Assembly (NCBI GenBank): GCA_031292515.1
Contig: JARLGZ010000177.1
Location: 307,998 to 371,997 of the forward strand
Length of the DNA: 64,000 bases
Direction of reading: 5' to 3'
DNA from: Puia sp.
Lineage (GTDB): Bacteria; Bacteroidota; Bacteroidia; Chitinophagales; Chitinophagaceae
The position numbers and the translations under genes are program-made. The notes under the pieces are model-generated. The model had not been told where the DNA came from. It did not search any database and saw nothing but the letters and a program-made list of their open reading frames with translations. Positions 14,762-23,571 of this stretch are shown piece after piece (position 1 is the stretch's first letter; every line of letters begins with the position of its first letter).

Positions 14762-17409
14762 GCCATTATAGTTTTACCACCGACGACAAACTGCCGGACC
14801 TCTATCCGGCCATAGGCAACCTTCACCGATGGGCGTCCGGCTTTGAGGGATACCGTCCCAAAGCCGCCTGCGGTAGATATAAAACAAGTCAGATCTCCTA
14901 CCCTGGAATCGACATACAAGATCTTGTCGACGGCATCGTAGCGGATCCCCGTGAGCCCCTGCAGCAACCCGTAACTCGACATGGCCCGGGCATACCAGTG
15001 ACCGCACTCGTACTCGTTAAAGGGATTTCGAACACGCCCATCATATCGGTTTCTGCATGTCTTCACGATAGCAAGCCCCTGTTCCACCTTACCCATCAAC
15101 ATAAGATGTGAGGCCACCTGGTATTCGATACCCGTCCAGACTTCATCACTGTATACGAACGGCAGGGACAACTTACCGCCTTTCGGCCAGGTGCACAATA
15201 ATAGCCCCCCCTCTTTACCCACCGCATAAGAAGGACGTTGGGGGTTGGCATGTTCGGATAGATCGTCTTTCAGATTGTAACGATGAATGGCCAGAAGATG
15301 ACTCGTAATCTTACGGGGATCGATAAAATCATCCAACCCGCACATACGCCCGATCCATGCGCCCAGCACTCCATCGCTGAGACAGCCGGTGCCATACTGG
15401 TACTTGGGTCCCTCTTTTTTTAAGATCGCTACAGCCTCAGGTGAATACTCTCCTCCGAACGACATGGCCTTTGCAGGATCGGGAGCATTCAGCTCCTTGT
15501 ATTCAATCTGTTGAAAGAAGTACTCCCCATTATATAATTTTGTCTCCATAAACTCCCTGCCGCGCTCATAGAGATCCCGGTATTTGCCAACGTCCTGTTT
15601 CAAATGTTCACCCATCTCCGTCACACTCCTGAGAGCCCCCAGGTAAAAGCTCGTGCACATCCCCTCCGGGCCCCAGAACTCGATATCATAAGTGTTGTGG
15701 TGGGGCTCTTCCACAACTCCTTTGTTACGCGGATCCCAGGTCCCGATGCAGTAATCCATGCTCGTCCTGACCATCGGGTAGATCCTTGTAAGCCACTCCC
15801 CATCCCCGCTAATCCTCCACTCGCGGTAAACCTTCATGATGCCGCCCAACTGACCGTCCGCCGCCGAATGGAAATCGTGTTTCAGCGGGCTGATAGGCAT
15901 ATTGGCCCTGAAAGCCTGATGTCCTTTTTTGTTCTGGTTCTCGCAGAACTCCGTATTCCTCAATGTCCTCTCAAGCATCGGGAACAAATGCGGGATCGTC
16001 TGCGCATAATTCCATACATGCGTGCAAGAACCATGACAACAACCCTCATCGTCTCCGCATCCTTCCCAGCTCCAGAGACGTCCGTCATATTGCCGAAGAA
16101 CCGTCGGCGATTTCAGGATCGTAAGATTAGCGGCCACAGCCTCCATCACTTCAGAAGGAAGCGTACTGGAATAGAAGGTTTCGGTGAATATCTTTGAATT
16201 TTTCGACAGCTCATCATAGTTATTTTTCCAATAGGCGGCTACTTCCCGGACATCGGCAAAACGGCTGCTGTACCAGGGTTTATAATTCGCCGAAGGATTC
16301 GCTTTTCCATTCGGAAAATGCAGATCGGCAGGGCCGGCGCAACAACCCTGCCCCGGATCACAACCCTGCTTCTCTTCCATCACAACATCCCCGATATGCA
16401 GATTCGACTCCGGTATATACCATGTCATCATCAGCCGGATCGTTTTACGCTGCCCCGGCGCAAGAGCAAAAGGCACAAAGAGAGAAGCGCCCGGCGCATC
16501 TTTTTCGACCGGAGGATTTGTACGGGTATTGCCATCCCGTACGGTGTTCCATGCCATCGTCATCGGATCCCACCAGCCACCGCGAAACCAGCAATGGTCC
16601 ACTTCCGTGCCCGGCTGATCGGTAAAGACGGCAAAAGCTCCCTGCACCCAGGGCTTGTCTTTAACGCCCTCCTGCTGCAATACAAACCCGTTTTCAAATG
16701 ACCCGATACTATTTTTGGCGCCCTCTTCGGAGGCCAGGAAATTCTTCGTGTTAAAAGAAAAAATCGCTTCCAGGCTATGGAGACCCTTGTTGACAAAACT
16801 ATATTCCACAGCCCCTGCCGGGAGACCCGAATTGTCTTCATCGCCAGGAATGAACGGGCTCCAGCCGGTCAGGGTGACAGCCACCGGAAGGTCGTCATCC
16901 TGCAGGGTGATATTGCCAAAAGGAAAGCGGGTACTGAATTCCGCATGCCGGAACCTTGGCAGGCCGAAAGTCGTGCCCGCGGCGCCATTGGCCGCGCCGG
17001 GCCGTCCGAAGAGTTTCCATTGAGGCACCGGACCTTCCAGTATTTTTACCCCGTTCTTAAGCCCTTTTATGGCCAGAGCGGCAAATAAACCGGGTTCATT
17101 GAACATCTCCGGCCGGTTGCGTATGCTCATATGGGAGAAGGCGCCCGTCCCCTCCAGGCAGAACATCCCTGCACCCAGGCCCCCGATAGGAAAGGCCAGC
17201 CTGTTCAGATACTCACCCCGATAAGCTGTATTGAAGGACCGGCCGGTACCTGGAGTCTTGCCAGGGTCCCCTTCCCCGGAACCCACTCCTGCAGAACTCC
17301 TTTTTGCAGGAGCGGCCTTGACTAACCCGTCTGTCGGAACGATGGCGGCGCCCAAGCCCCCGAATGTGAGATTCTTTAAGAAGGAACGGCGGGGATTGTT
17401 CTTTTCCAT
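14758..17409 (-). CDS. GH116 family glycoside hydrolase (beta-glucosidase/glucosylceramidase type), 883 aa
   Basis: This is an exported retaining glycosidase. The N-terminus carries a twin-arginine leader (NPRRSFLKNLTFGGLGAA), suggesting folded export by Tat. It then has the GBA2-type N-terminal beta domain (about 65-340, starting YLNRLAFPIGGLGAGMF) and the (alpha/alpha)6 catalytic domain (about 420-810, DUF608). HNTYDIEFWGPEG is likely to hold the catalytic nucleophile Glu, and GTGCLSDGVLGAW the acid/base Asp, by comparison with characterised GH116 enzymes. Known members cleave beta-glucosides, beta-xylosides or glucosylceramide. The length fits the family. It is translationally coupled to the downstream SlyD-like gene. 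The preceding 165 bp (17410-17574) is an intergenic divergent promoter region towards 17575. Confidence 0.9.
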   Translation of the reverse strand: MEKNNPRRSFLKNLTFGGLGAAIVPTDGLVKAAPAKRSSAGVGSGEGDPGKTPGTGRSFNTAYRGEYLNRLAFPIGGLGAGMFCLEGTGAFSHMSIRNRPEMFNEPGLFAALAIKGLKNGVKILEGPVPQWKLFGRPGAANGAAGTTFGLPRFRHAEFSTRFPFGNITLQDDDLPVAVTLTGWSPFIPGDEDNSGLPAGAVEYSFVNKGLHSLEAIFSFNTKNFLASEEGAKNSIGSFENGFVLQQEGVKDKPWVQGAFAVFTDQPGTEVDHCWFRGGWWDPMTMAWNTVRDGNTRTNPPVEKDAPGASLFVPFALAPGQRKTIRLMMTWYIPESNLHIGDVVMEEKQGCDPGQGCCAGPADLHFPNGKANPSANYKPWYSSRFADVREVAAYWKNNYDELSKNSKIFTETFYSSTLPSEVMEAVAANLTILKSPTVLRQYDGRLWSWEGCGDDEGCCHGSCTHVWNYAQTIPHLFPMLERTLRNTEFCENQNKKGHQAFRANMPISPLKHDFHSAADGQLGGIMKVYREWRISGDGEWLTRIYPMVRTSMDYCIGTWDPRNKGVVEEPHHNTYDIEFWGPEGMCTSFYLGALRSVTEMGEHLKQDVGKYRDLYERGREFMETKLYNGEYFFQQIEYKELNAPDPAKAMSFGGEYSPEAVAILKKEGPKYQYGTGCLSDGVLGAWIGRMCGLDDFIDPRKITSHLLAIHRYNLKDDLSEHANPQRPSYAVGKEGGLLLCTWPKGGKLSLPFVYSDEVWTGIEYQVASHLMLMGKVEQGLAIVKTCRNRYDGRVRNPFNEYECGHWYARAMSSYGLLQGLTGIRYDAVDKILYVDSRVGDLTCFISTAGGFGTVSLKAGRPSVKVAYGRIEVRQFVVGGKTIMA

Positions 17410-17574
17410 ATGAGAAGTCTTTGAATTTTTATAGCCTTACTAAGATAAGGGGTTTCAGCAGAGAAGGAGAACGGCAGGTTAAGATCCTATCAAAAATAGG
17501 CAACGGGATATCAAAAAGCTAAGAGAGAAAATATTCGGAAAATTATACTATCTTGAATTACCAAAATCTACTAT

Positions 17575-18138
17575 ATGAAAAAGGTATTAACGCTCCTCCT
17601 GACCTCTTGCATTTTATGGGGAAGTATAAACGGCTATTCCCAGACGACACCGGCTACCCAGACCAAAGCTCAGAAAGAAGCTGCCGACAAAGCAGCTTTA
17701 AAGGCCAAAGAAAAGGCCGACAAGGCCGCCGCCAAAAAAGCCGCCGCGGACCAGGCCAAGGCCGATAAAGCCGCCCTGAAAGCGAAAGAGAAAGCCGACA
17801 AAGCCGCCAAACTCGCCGCCGCCAAGACGAAAACAACGGCGACCACGACGGCCCCAAAAACAGTGACCACGAAGACGCCAAAGACAGTGCCTCCCCCACC
17901 GACCGTAAAAACCCCTCCCCCCCCTCCTGTAGTAACGCCCACTGCCCCTGCCGTAAAGACCAACCCAACGGTTACCGCCCCGCCTAAACCCGCCGTACAA
18001 ACGACGCAACCCATAAATAAATCGGGTGACAAGGTAGTGGGCACGGACGATAAAGGGCGCACTATTTATGAAGGACCCAGGGGGGGGCAATACAGGCTGT
18101 CGAAAAACGGCAACAAGGAATATATCAAAAAGAACTGA
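17575..18138 (+). CDS. Secreted Lys/Ala/Pro-rich protein with a C-terminal GPRGG-Y basic module, 187 aa
   Basis: A signal peptide (MKKVLTLLLTSCILWGSINGYSQ) precedes a helical low-complexity segment of repeated ADKAALKAKEKADKAA-type units (about 30-85), then a Thr/Pro-rich extended linker (about 86-150). The last 35 residues contain TDDKGRTIYEGPRGGQY then N-G-N-K-x-Y-I-K-K. That ending matches a short basic module seen at the C-termini of bacterial and large-virus proteins (PBCV-type basic adaptor domain), whose role is not established. The Lys-rich helix and the basic end suggest binding to an anionic partner such as the cell envelope or nucleic acid. It ends 4 bp before the convergent GH20 gene. 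Function unknown. Confidence 0.75.
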   Translation: MKKVLTLLLTSCILWGSINGYSQTTPATQTKAQKEAADKAALKAKEKADKAAAKKAAADQAKADKAALKAKEKADKAAKLAAAKTKTTATTTAPKTVTTKTPKTVPPPPTVKTPPPPPVVTPTAPAVKTNPTVTAPPKPAVQTTQPINKSGDKVVGTDDKGRTIYEGPRGGQYRLSKNGNKEYIKKN

Positions 18139-18142
18139 CAGG

Positions 18143-20041
18143 TCACTTGAGCCTGCCTTCCATCTCTTTCAATGGCATCGTGATCAGGCGTCCCATCGGC
18201 TGTGCACCCCGGTACGTAATGACACGCAGGGTAGTCGCGTCCTTGGGAGGAAGCAACGGGCCCGTATATTTCGGATAGAACCTGTCGGGAAATGAATTGT
18301 CGAATGTATAATAGATGTCCAGACCGCCTATCTCCGTACTCATGGCAATGGTGAGCCTGCCTTTCTCATCCTTTTTTGGTGTAAAGACCGGATCGTATAT
18401 ACAAGGAGCATATTTTACCGATTCTATATCGAATCGCCTGAAATGCTCCTCTACTTTGGGAATAAAAGCAGACCAGCTCTTTTTCTCCCTGGGCGACCAT
18501 ACGGATTCGGCGATCGCAAAGGCCCTCGGCCAGGTCATGTATTCCGCATGACGGATATTGTATACCTGCTCAGTCCACAGGTTGCCCTGCCCTCCTTTTA
18601 TAAACCTGGGATCCGCTCCCGCCGGAACCGGTTCAAAACTATAGGCCTTGTCCAGACGAAGGGTAGCGTAGACATGCGATTCGATGATCGGATCTCCCTG
18701 CATATAATCCAGATAGGTATAAGTCGTCGGACTCATCACCACTTCATGATTCAAACGGGCGGCTTCCACCCCTCCCTGCTCCCCGCGCCAGCTCATGACG
18801 GCAGCACCCGGCGCCAATCCTCCTTCCAATATCTCGTCCCAGCCGATCATCTTTTTGCCCTTGGACTCCACGATCTTTTCTACCCTCTTTTCAAAATAGC
18901 TTTGCACCTCCCGCATATTCTTCAGCCCCTCTTGTTGCATCAGCGCCCTGATCGCATCGCTCTTTTGCCAGAAATTCTTCGCACACTCGTCGCCGCCGAC
19001 ATGTATATAAGGAAAAGGAAATAAACCGGCAATCTCCGTAAAGACCTTGTCGAGAAAAGCATAAGATTTTTCATTCGCCGGACACAGCGTATTGTCCACG
19101 AGTGCAATATTTCCCGAATCGGTCCAGTTCATAAAGGGCTCCCCGGAACCAACCTCATATTTATCGGCGCCGGGCGTACAGGACAACTCCGGATAAGAGG
19201 CAATTGCCGCCAGGCTATGACCCGGGACATCTACTTCGGGAAGGACATCTACAAACCTGTCCTTTGCATATTGTACGACCTCCCGGATGTCTTCCTGCGA
19301 ATAAAATCCTCCTTCCGTACGGGGCTCGTCGGCCAACGGTGCCGAAAACGTGCCAAACTGTCCCACTTTATGCACCCGCCAGGCGCCCTTCGTGGTGAGA
19401 CTGGGCAGACTTTTTATCTCCACGCGCCAACCCTCGTCATCGGTCAGATGCCAGTGAAAAAGATTGAATTTATAACGCGCCATCTGGTCGATATAAGACT
19501 CTACCTCCTCTTTGGTAAAGAAATGGCGTGATACATCCAGCATCAACCCCCGCCACGCAAAACGCGGATAATCGGTGATCTCCACGCAGGGCGCCTGCCA
19601 ACTGCTGCGATGAACGAGGGAGGCACTTTCTATCTCGGGAGGAAATAATTGGACGAGGGTCTGTATGCCATAGAATATCCCGGCCGGATTATTCGCCTTT
19701 ATGATGATGGTGCCGGGGCCCACCGTCAGCCGATAGCCTTCCGAACCCAGTTCCTTGTCCGCCGTTCCATTCAGGAGCAGCCGGATCGTCGCCGCTCCGC
19801 CTCCGATTGCGACTGTATGCCCGGTGGCAACGGACAATCGGCGTTTTAGCCACTCGGCGCTGTTTTTTAGCGCCTCCTGGCCGGACACAGCAACCACGAC
19901 TCTCTCCGGCAACCGAAAATAACCATCCAGTCGCTTGAGCCTGACCGGTTCGGGTATGATGGCAATGCGGGTTTCAGCTTGCTGGGACCAGGCGGCAACG
20001 GATATCATGGAAGTCGCCAGGAAAAGACGGAGTTTTCTCAT
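18143..20041 (-). CDS. GH20 beta-N-acetylhexosaminidase, 632 aa
   Basis: This is an exported exo-enzyme that removes terminal GlcNAc or GalNAc by substrate-assisted catalysis. The ATG at 20041 gives a signal peptide (MRKLRLFLATSMISVAAWSQ); the frame continues upstream to 20176 but would overlap the divergent gene and add no homologous sequence. Domains are the GH20b N-terminal alpha/beta domain (about 25-140), the GH20 TIM barrel (about 145-495) with the catalytic pair in HVGGDECAKNFW, and a C-terminal chitobiase-type beta domain (about 545-625, with IYYTFDNSFPD). It is divergent from a sugar symporter at 20155, consistent with hexosamine scavenging from chitin, peptidoglycan or glycans. Confidence 0.93.
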   Translation of the reverse strand: MRKLRLFLATSMISVAAWSQQAETRIAIIPEPVRLKRLDGYFRLPERVVVAVSGQEALKNSAEWLKRRLSVATGHTVAIGGGAATIRLLLNGTADKELGSEGYRLTVGPGTIIIKANNPAGIFYGIQTLVQLFPPEIESASLVHRSSWQAPCVEITDYPRFAWRGLMLDVSRHFFTKEEVESYIDQMARYKFNLFHWHLTDDEGWRVEIKSLPSLTTKGAWRVHKVGQFGTFSAPLADEPRTEGGFYSQEDIREVVQYAKDRFVDVLPEVDVPGHSLAAIASYPELSCTPGADKYEVGSGEPFMNWTDSGNIALVDNTLCPANEKSYAFLDKVFTEIAGLFPFPYIHVGGDECAKNFWQKSDAIRALMQQEGLKNMREVQSYFEKRVEKIVESKGKKMIGWDEILEGGLAPGAAVMSWRGEQGGVEAARLNHEVVMSPTTYTYLDYMQGDPIIESHVYATLRLDKAYSFEPVPAGADPRFIKGGQGNLWTEQVYNIRHAEYMTWPRAFAIAESVWSPREKKSWSAFIPKVEEHFRRFDIESVKYAPCIYDPVFTPKKDEKGRLTIAMSTEIGGLDIYYTFDNSFPDRFYPKYTGPLLPPKDATTLRVITYRGAQPMGRLITMPLKEMEGRLK

Positions 20042-20154
20042 ATACCAGATTTCTTTGTAAGCCTGTAAAGATAAAGAAAGTAGGCCTCCTCCGATGGCCG
20101 TTCGGAATAAATTCAGACCTAACCGGCAATAAATTCCAGTGTATCTTCGCGGAC

Positions 20155-21519
20155 ATGCAAGAGGCGTTCTTTCCAATCCGCAAGCAAATAGCGTATGCCT
20201 TCGGCATGATGGGCTGGAGCATCATGATCAATCTCATCAGCGTAATACTGATCTATCTGTATGTTCCCACTTCCGGCAGCGGTTTGCCCCTGGTAATCAG
20301 CCAGGTAGTCATCCTGGGCATCTTCAATATCATCTCCATCATCACGGGCGGCGGAAGACTGATAGACGCGGCCGTGGATCCTCTCATTGCACAACTAAGC
20401 GACAGAAGCCATCATCCAAAAGGGCGGCGGATCCCGCTCATGAAAAAAGCCATCCTCCCCTCAATGATCTTCTGCTGTCTCGTATTTTGCCCGCTCCGGC
20501 TTTCGGTAAGCGCTCTAAACGTGGCCTGGCTGGCGTTTACCCTCGCGGGTTTTTATATCCTGTCCACCCTTTATATCATTCCTTATAACGCCTTGTTGCC
20601 CGAACTCGCTCCCGGCTCCGGCGATAAAGTGCGTTTGTCCACCCTGCAGTCCGTCGGGTATGTCTTTGGAATCGGCATCGCTTCCAACGCCTTTAACATC
20701 GCGGATCTCTTCCAGCATTCCTTCGCGGGCCTCTCCCGTCTCGGTGCCCTGCAGTATACCGTATTTCTGCTTGCTTTGTTTGCCGCCCTTTGCATGGCGG
20801 TGACCGCCTGGTCCATCGATGAAAGAAAATACGCGACCGGCAAGCCCAGTTCGGTTCCATTCCGCAAAGCACTGGGACAAACGCTCGGGAACCGGAATTT
20901 CCGCTTTTTCATCGTAGCGGATTTCTCCTATTTTATCGGCGTCACCCTTATCAGCTCCGGCCTTCTGTATTTTGTAACCGTCCTGCTGCCTCTCAAGGAA
21001 ACGATTGGCAACAAACTCATCATCACCATGGTATTGGTGTCTTTTCTCTTCTATCCGTTGGTAAACTTTCTTTCTGCCCGGATCGGCAAAAAACCGATTG
21101 TCATTGTCTCCCTGCTGATACTATCCGGCGTCTTCGCAGGGATTTATTTTTTAGGCCGCCCCGCCCTGGACCCCGAGCTGCAGATCTATTCACTCATCAT
21201 TGTCGCGGCAATCCCGGTGGCCTCGCTGAATATCCTGCCTGTCGCCATTCTTGCCGAGATCATCGCCAAAGACACCCTGGAAACCGGGTCAAACCGGGAA
21301 GCCATGTATTTTGCCATTCGTTATTTCTTTGTGAAGATCGCGCAGACTTTCGGGATAGCCCTGTTCGCCATGTTCCTGGTACAAGGCAAAGATGTCGGAC
21401 ACGACACAGGAATCCGGATGAGCGGAGTCCTGGGATTCGTGCTCTGTTTTACAGCAGCTATTATTTTTTTGGGATTCAAAGAAGATGGCAAAAGACCCGA
21501 GTTTACAGGAAACCCCTGA
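20155..21519 (+). CDS. GPH-type sugar:cation symporter (MFS_2), 454 aa
   Basis: This is an inner-membrane transporter with about twelve helices of the glycoside-pentoside-hexuronide/melibiose permease group. Signs are the N-terminal amphipathic start QIAYAFGMMGWSIMINLI, the loop DPLIAQLSDRSHHPKGRRIP after helix 2 (family motif DPxxGxxxDRxxxxxGRxRP) and the Y-N-A-L-L-P-E-L segment of helix 4. The length is normal. It shares a 113-bp divergent promoter region with the GH20 gene, so import of the released sugar is a reasonable guess. Its 3' end overlaps the end of the convergent cyclopropane synthase gene by 17 bp. Confidence 0.87.
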   Translation: MQEAFFPIRKQIAYAFGMMGWSIMINLISVILIYLYVPTSGSGLPLVISQVVILGIFNIISIITGGGRLIDAAVDPLIAQLSDRSHHPKGRRIPLMKKAILPSMIFCCLVFCPLRLSVSALNVAWLAFTLAGFYILSTLYIIPYNALLPELAPGSGDKVRLSTLQSVGYVFGIGIASNAFNIADLFQHSFAGLSRLGALQYTVFLLALFAALCMAVTAWSIDERKYATGKPSSVPFRKALGQTLGNRNFRFFIVADFSYFIGVTLISSGLLYFVTVLLPLKETIGNKLIITMVLVSFLFYPLVNFLSARIGKKPIVIVSLLILSGVFAGIYFLGRPALDPELQIYSLIIVAAIPVASLNILPVAILAEIIAKDTLETGSNREAMYFAIRYFFVKIAQTFGIALFAMFLVQGKDVGHDTGIRMSGVLGFVLCFTAAIIFLGFKEDGKRPEFTGNP

Positions 21520-22753
21520 AATTATCCGGACGCGTATAGACCATTTGCATGACATGAATATGCCTCATGTCAAAAGCCGCTTCGCAATAACAAAAATAAT
21601 AATCCCACTTCCGTATAAACCGGTCGTCAAAGCCCAGCTGTCTGACGGCATCCAACCTTTCGTTGAAGCGGCGACGCCAGGCCTGCAGCGTAGCAGAATA
21701 GTGCTGCCCGAGGTCTTTCAGGTTTATCAGCGTAAGATCGCAGGTATGATTTACAGCATTATTGATAGCCCCGACAGACGGAAGAAGGGAACCGGGGAAA
21801 ATATGTTTCTGTATCCAGTCCACTCCCTTCCGGAAATGCTCAAAACGCGAATCAGGGCAGGTGATCACCTGCAATGCGAGGATGCCCTCTTTCCCGAGCA
21901 GGGAAGCGCATTTTGCAAAATAGAGATCCAGGAATTTCGCACCCACGGCCTCCAGCATTTCTATAGAGACGATCTTGTCATAGCTACCCTTCAGAGATCG
22001 GTAATCTTCAAGCAAAACGGTGACCCGGTCCGACAGACCCTCCTCCTCCACTCTCTGCCTGACCCATTTGTATTGCTCGCCGGAAATCGTAGTAGTCGTG
22101 ACCCTGCAGCCATATTGCCCGGCCATATAGATAGCGTTTCCACCCCATCCACTGCCGATCTCCAGAACATGATCGGAAGGTTTTATGCATAATTGCTGCG
22201 AAAGTCGCTCGTATTTCGCCCGTTGCGCCTCCTCCAGGCACATCCCCGCTTCCCTGAAATAGGCAGAAGAATAAGTCATCGTTGGGTCCAGGAACAAGCA
22301 GAAAAAATCGTTGTTAAGATCGTAATGCGCTGCTATGTTCTTCCTTGCACCATTTACACTGTTGCTCCTTTTACGGTGATACAGCCTGTTCATGAATTTC
22401 AATCCGTTCAGCAGGAACGATCGGACCCTGCTACCGGACACAGCCGGCGCATTTTCTATATTCAGCAGGAACCACCTGATCACACCTGCAATATCCTCGG
22501 TGTCCCAATCCCCGTCGACATAAGACTCCCCGAAGCCGATGTCCCCATAAAGGAAGCAACGCCGGAAGAAATCATTGTTCCGTACGCAGATCCTGACGAC
22601 CTGATCTCCCTGCCCTTCCCCTATACCAATGGTTTCCCCACCCGGTAACGCCATTTCCAGCCTCCCTTCCTTCATTTTTGACAACAGGGAAAGGACCATC
22701 CGCTCGTAAAAATTTTCGCTCGCGCCCATATGAACCGAAATTGCCGTTGACAT
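21503..22753 (-). CDS. cfa: Cyclopropane-fatty-acyl-phospholipid synthase, 416 aa
   Basis: This SAM-dependent methyltransferase adds a methylene (or methyl) group to the double bond of unsaturated acyl chains in membrane phospholipids. An N-terminal lipid-binding domain (about 1-120) precedes the Rossmann methyltransferase domain. SAM motif I is DHVLEIGSGWGGNAIYMA, and the family motifs SIEMLEAVG and the C-terminal YFCYCEAAF (with the bicarbonate-binding Tyr/Glu region) are present. The length fits full CFA synthases. It is the last gene of a minus-strand cluster with DUF1365 (17 bp upstream), an FAD oxidoreductase, a second CFA-like enzyme and a DUF1295 protein. Confidence 0.92.
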   Translation of the reverse strand: MSTAISVHMGASENFYERMVLSLLSKMKEGRLEMALPGGETIGIGEGQGDQVVRICVRNNDFFRRCFLYGDIGFGESYVDGDWDTEDIAGVIRWFLLNIENAPAVSGSRVRSFLLNGLKFMNRLYHRKRSNSVNGARKNIAAHYDLNNDFFCLFLDPTMTYSSAYFREAGMCLEEAQRAKYERLSQQLCIKPSDHVLEIGSGWGGNAIYMAGQYGCRVTTTTISGEQYKWVRQRVEEEGLSDRVTVLLEDYRSLKGSYDKIVSIEMLEAVGAKFLDLYFAKCASLLGKEGILALQVITCPDSRFEHFRKGVDWIQKHIFPGSLLPSVGAINNAVNHTCDLTLINLKDLGQHYSATLQAWRRRFNERLDAVRQLGFDDRFIRKWDYYFCYCEAAFDMRHIHVMQMVYTRPDNFRGFL

Positions 22754-22770
22754 AATTAAACCACAATGTT

Positions 22771-23571
22771 TTAAATATTTTCTTTGTATCTCCTATATAC
22801 GTCCTTTTGTAAATGCCGGTTTTCCCGCTTTGGACGCGCAGGAAGCTTCTTCAGCCAGAGCACCAGCGCATTCCAGTGTATCAGGGCGATCACCTTCAGG
22901 GTGATAAACGGGAAACGGATACTATATCCCAAAAGCCTGGCGTTCGTCAACGCTTTTCGCCGGCCCGTCAGGGTGCTGATAAAAAATCGACGGCCTTCCT
23001 GGTAGTCATAGATACGGATCGCCAGTTTCTCTCCGGGGACCGCTACGTTAAAATCGAACTCCGTATCATGATCAATAAACGGGGAGACATAAAAATATTT
23101 TTTCACCGTCCGGCGAAAACCCTCTTCTGAAAAAGACTCCGGCCCCATCAAATAAGGCTTCATCTCCCGGAAAGTATTGCTGACTTCCACCACGCAGCAG
23201 ACCGGGCTGCCCGTTTCGTCGAAACAAAAATAGAAGGAGACAGGATTGAAATTATACCCCAGCACATTCAGATTTGTCAACAGCAGGATCTGACCGCCCG
23301 TGAAAAAGATCCCGTTCTGCTGGAGATAATCAGTGATATGCTGGCGTATGGTCTTGCCGGTATCAGGCGCTTCCGCCGGCAACTGCAGATGCTCACGATC
23401 CCGGAAGCTGAAAAAATTAAACCGGTTGTGGCTCAGCATCAGGATTTTCCTGCTGAGCATGGGAAGCTCGTCCAGGTCGATACAAAACAGATATACCCGG
23501 TAGTGGAACCGGTGCTGCTTCGGAGCCAGCCGGTGATGCATAATATGGGCCTTATAGAGGCAACTATTCAT
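22771..23571 (-). CDS. DUF1365 family protein, 266 aa
   Basis: The signature is clear: the N-terminal LYKAHIMHHRLAPKQHRFHY, then YLFCIDLDELP, the FDRDH-like FSFRDREH stretch, NLNVLGYNFNPVSFYFCFD and TFREMKPYLMGPESF. DUF1365 proteins are almost always linked to an FAD oxidoreductase of the amine-oxidase fold and to a cyclopropane-synthase-like methyltransferase, exactly as here. Their biochemical role has not been settled, although a part in modified fatty-acid synthesis is suspected. The start codon overlaps the end of the FAD oxidoreductase gene by 8 bp, indicating one transcript and coupled translation. Confidence 0.92.
   Translation of the reverse strand: MNSCLYKAHIMHHRLAPKQHRFHYRVYLFCIDLDELPMLSRKILMLSHNRFNFFSFRDREHLQLPAEAPDTGKTIRQHITDYLQQNGIFFTGGQILLLTNLNVLGYNFNPVSFYFCFDETGSPVCCVVEVSNTFREMKPYLMGPESFSEEGFRRTVKKYFYVSPFIDHDTEFDFNVAVPGEKLAIRIYDYQEGRRFFISTLTGRRKALTNARLLGYSIRFPFITLKVIALIHWNALVLWLKKLPARPKRENRHLQKDVYRRYKENI

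Noticed and set aside
17670..18090. Long glycine- and valine-rich antisense frames
   Set aside because: They are the complement of the Lys/Ala/Pro low-complexity gene at 17575 and reflect its skewed codon composition.
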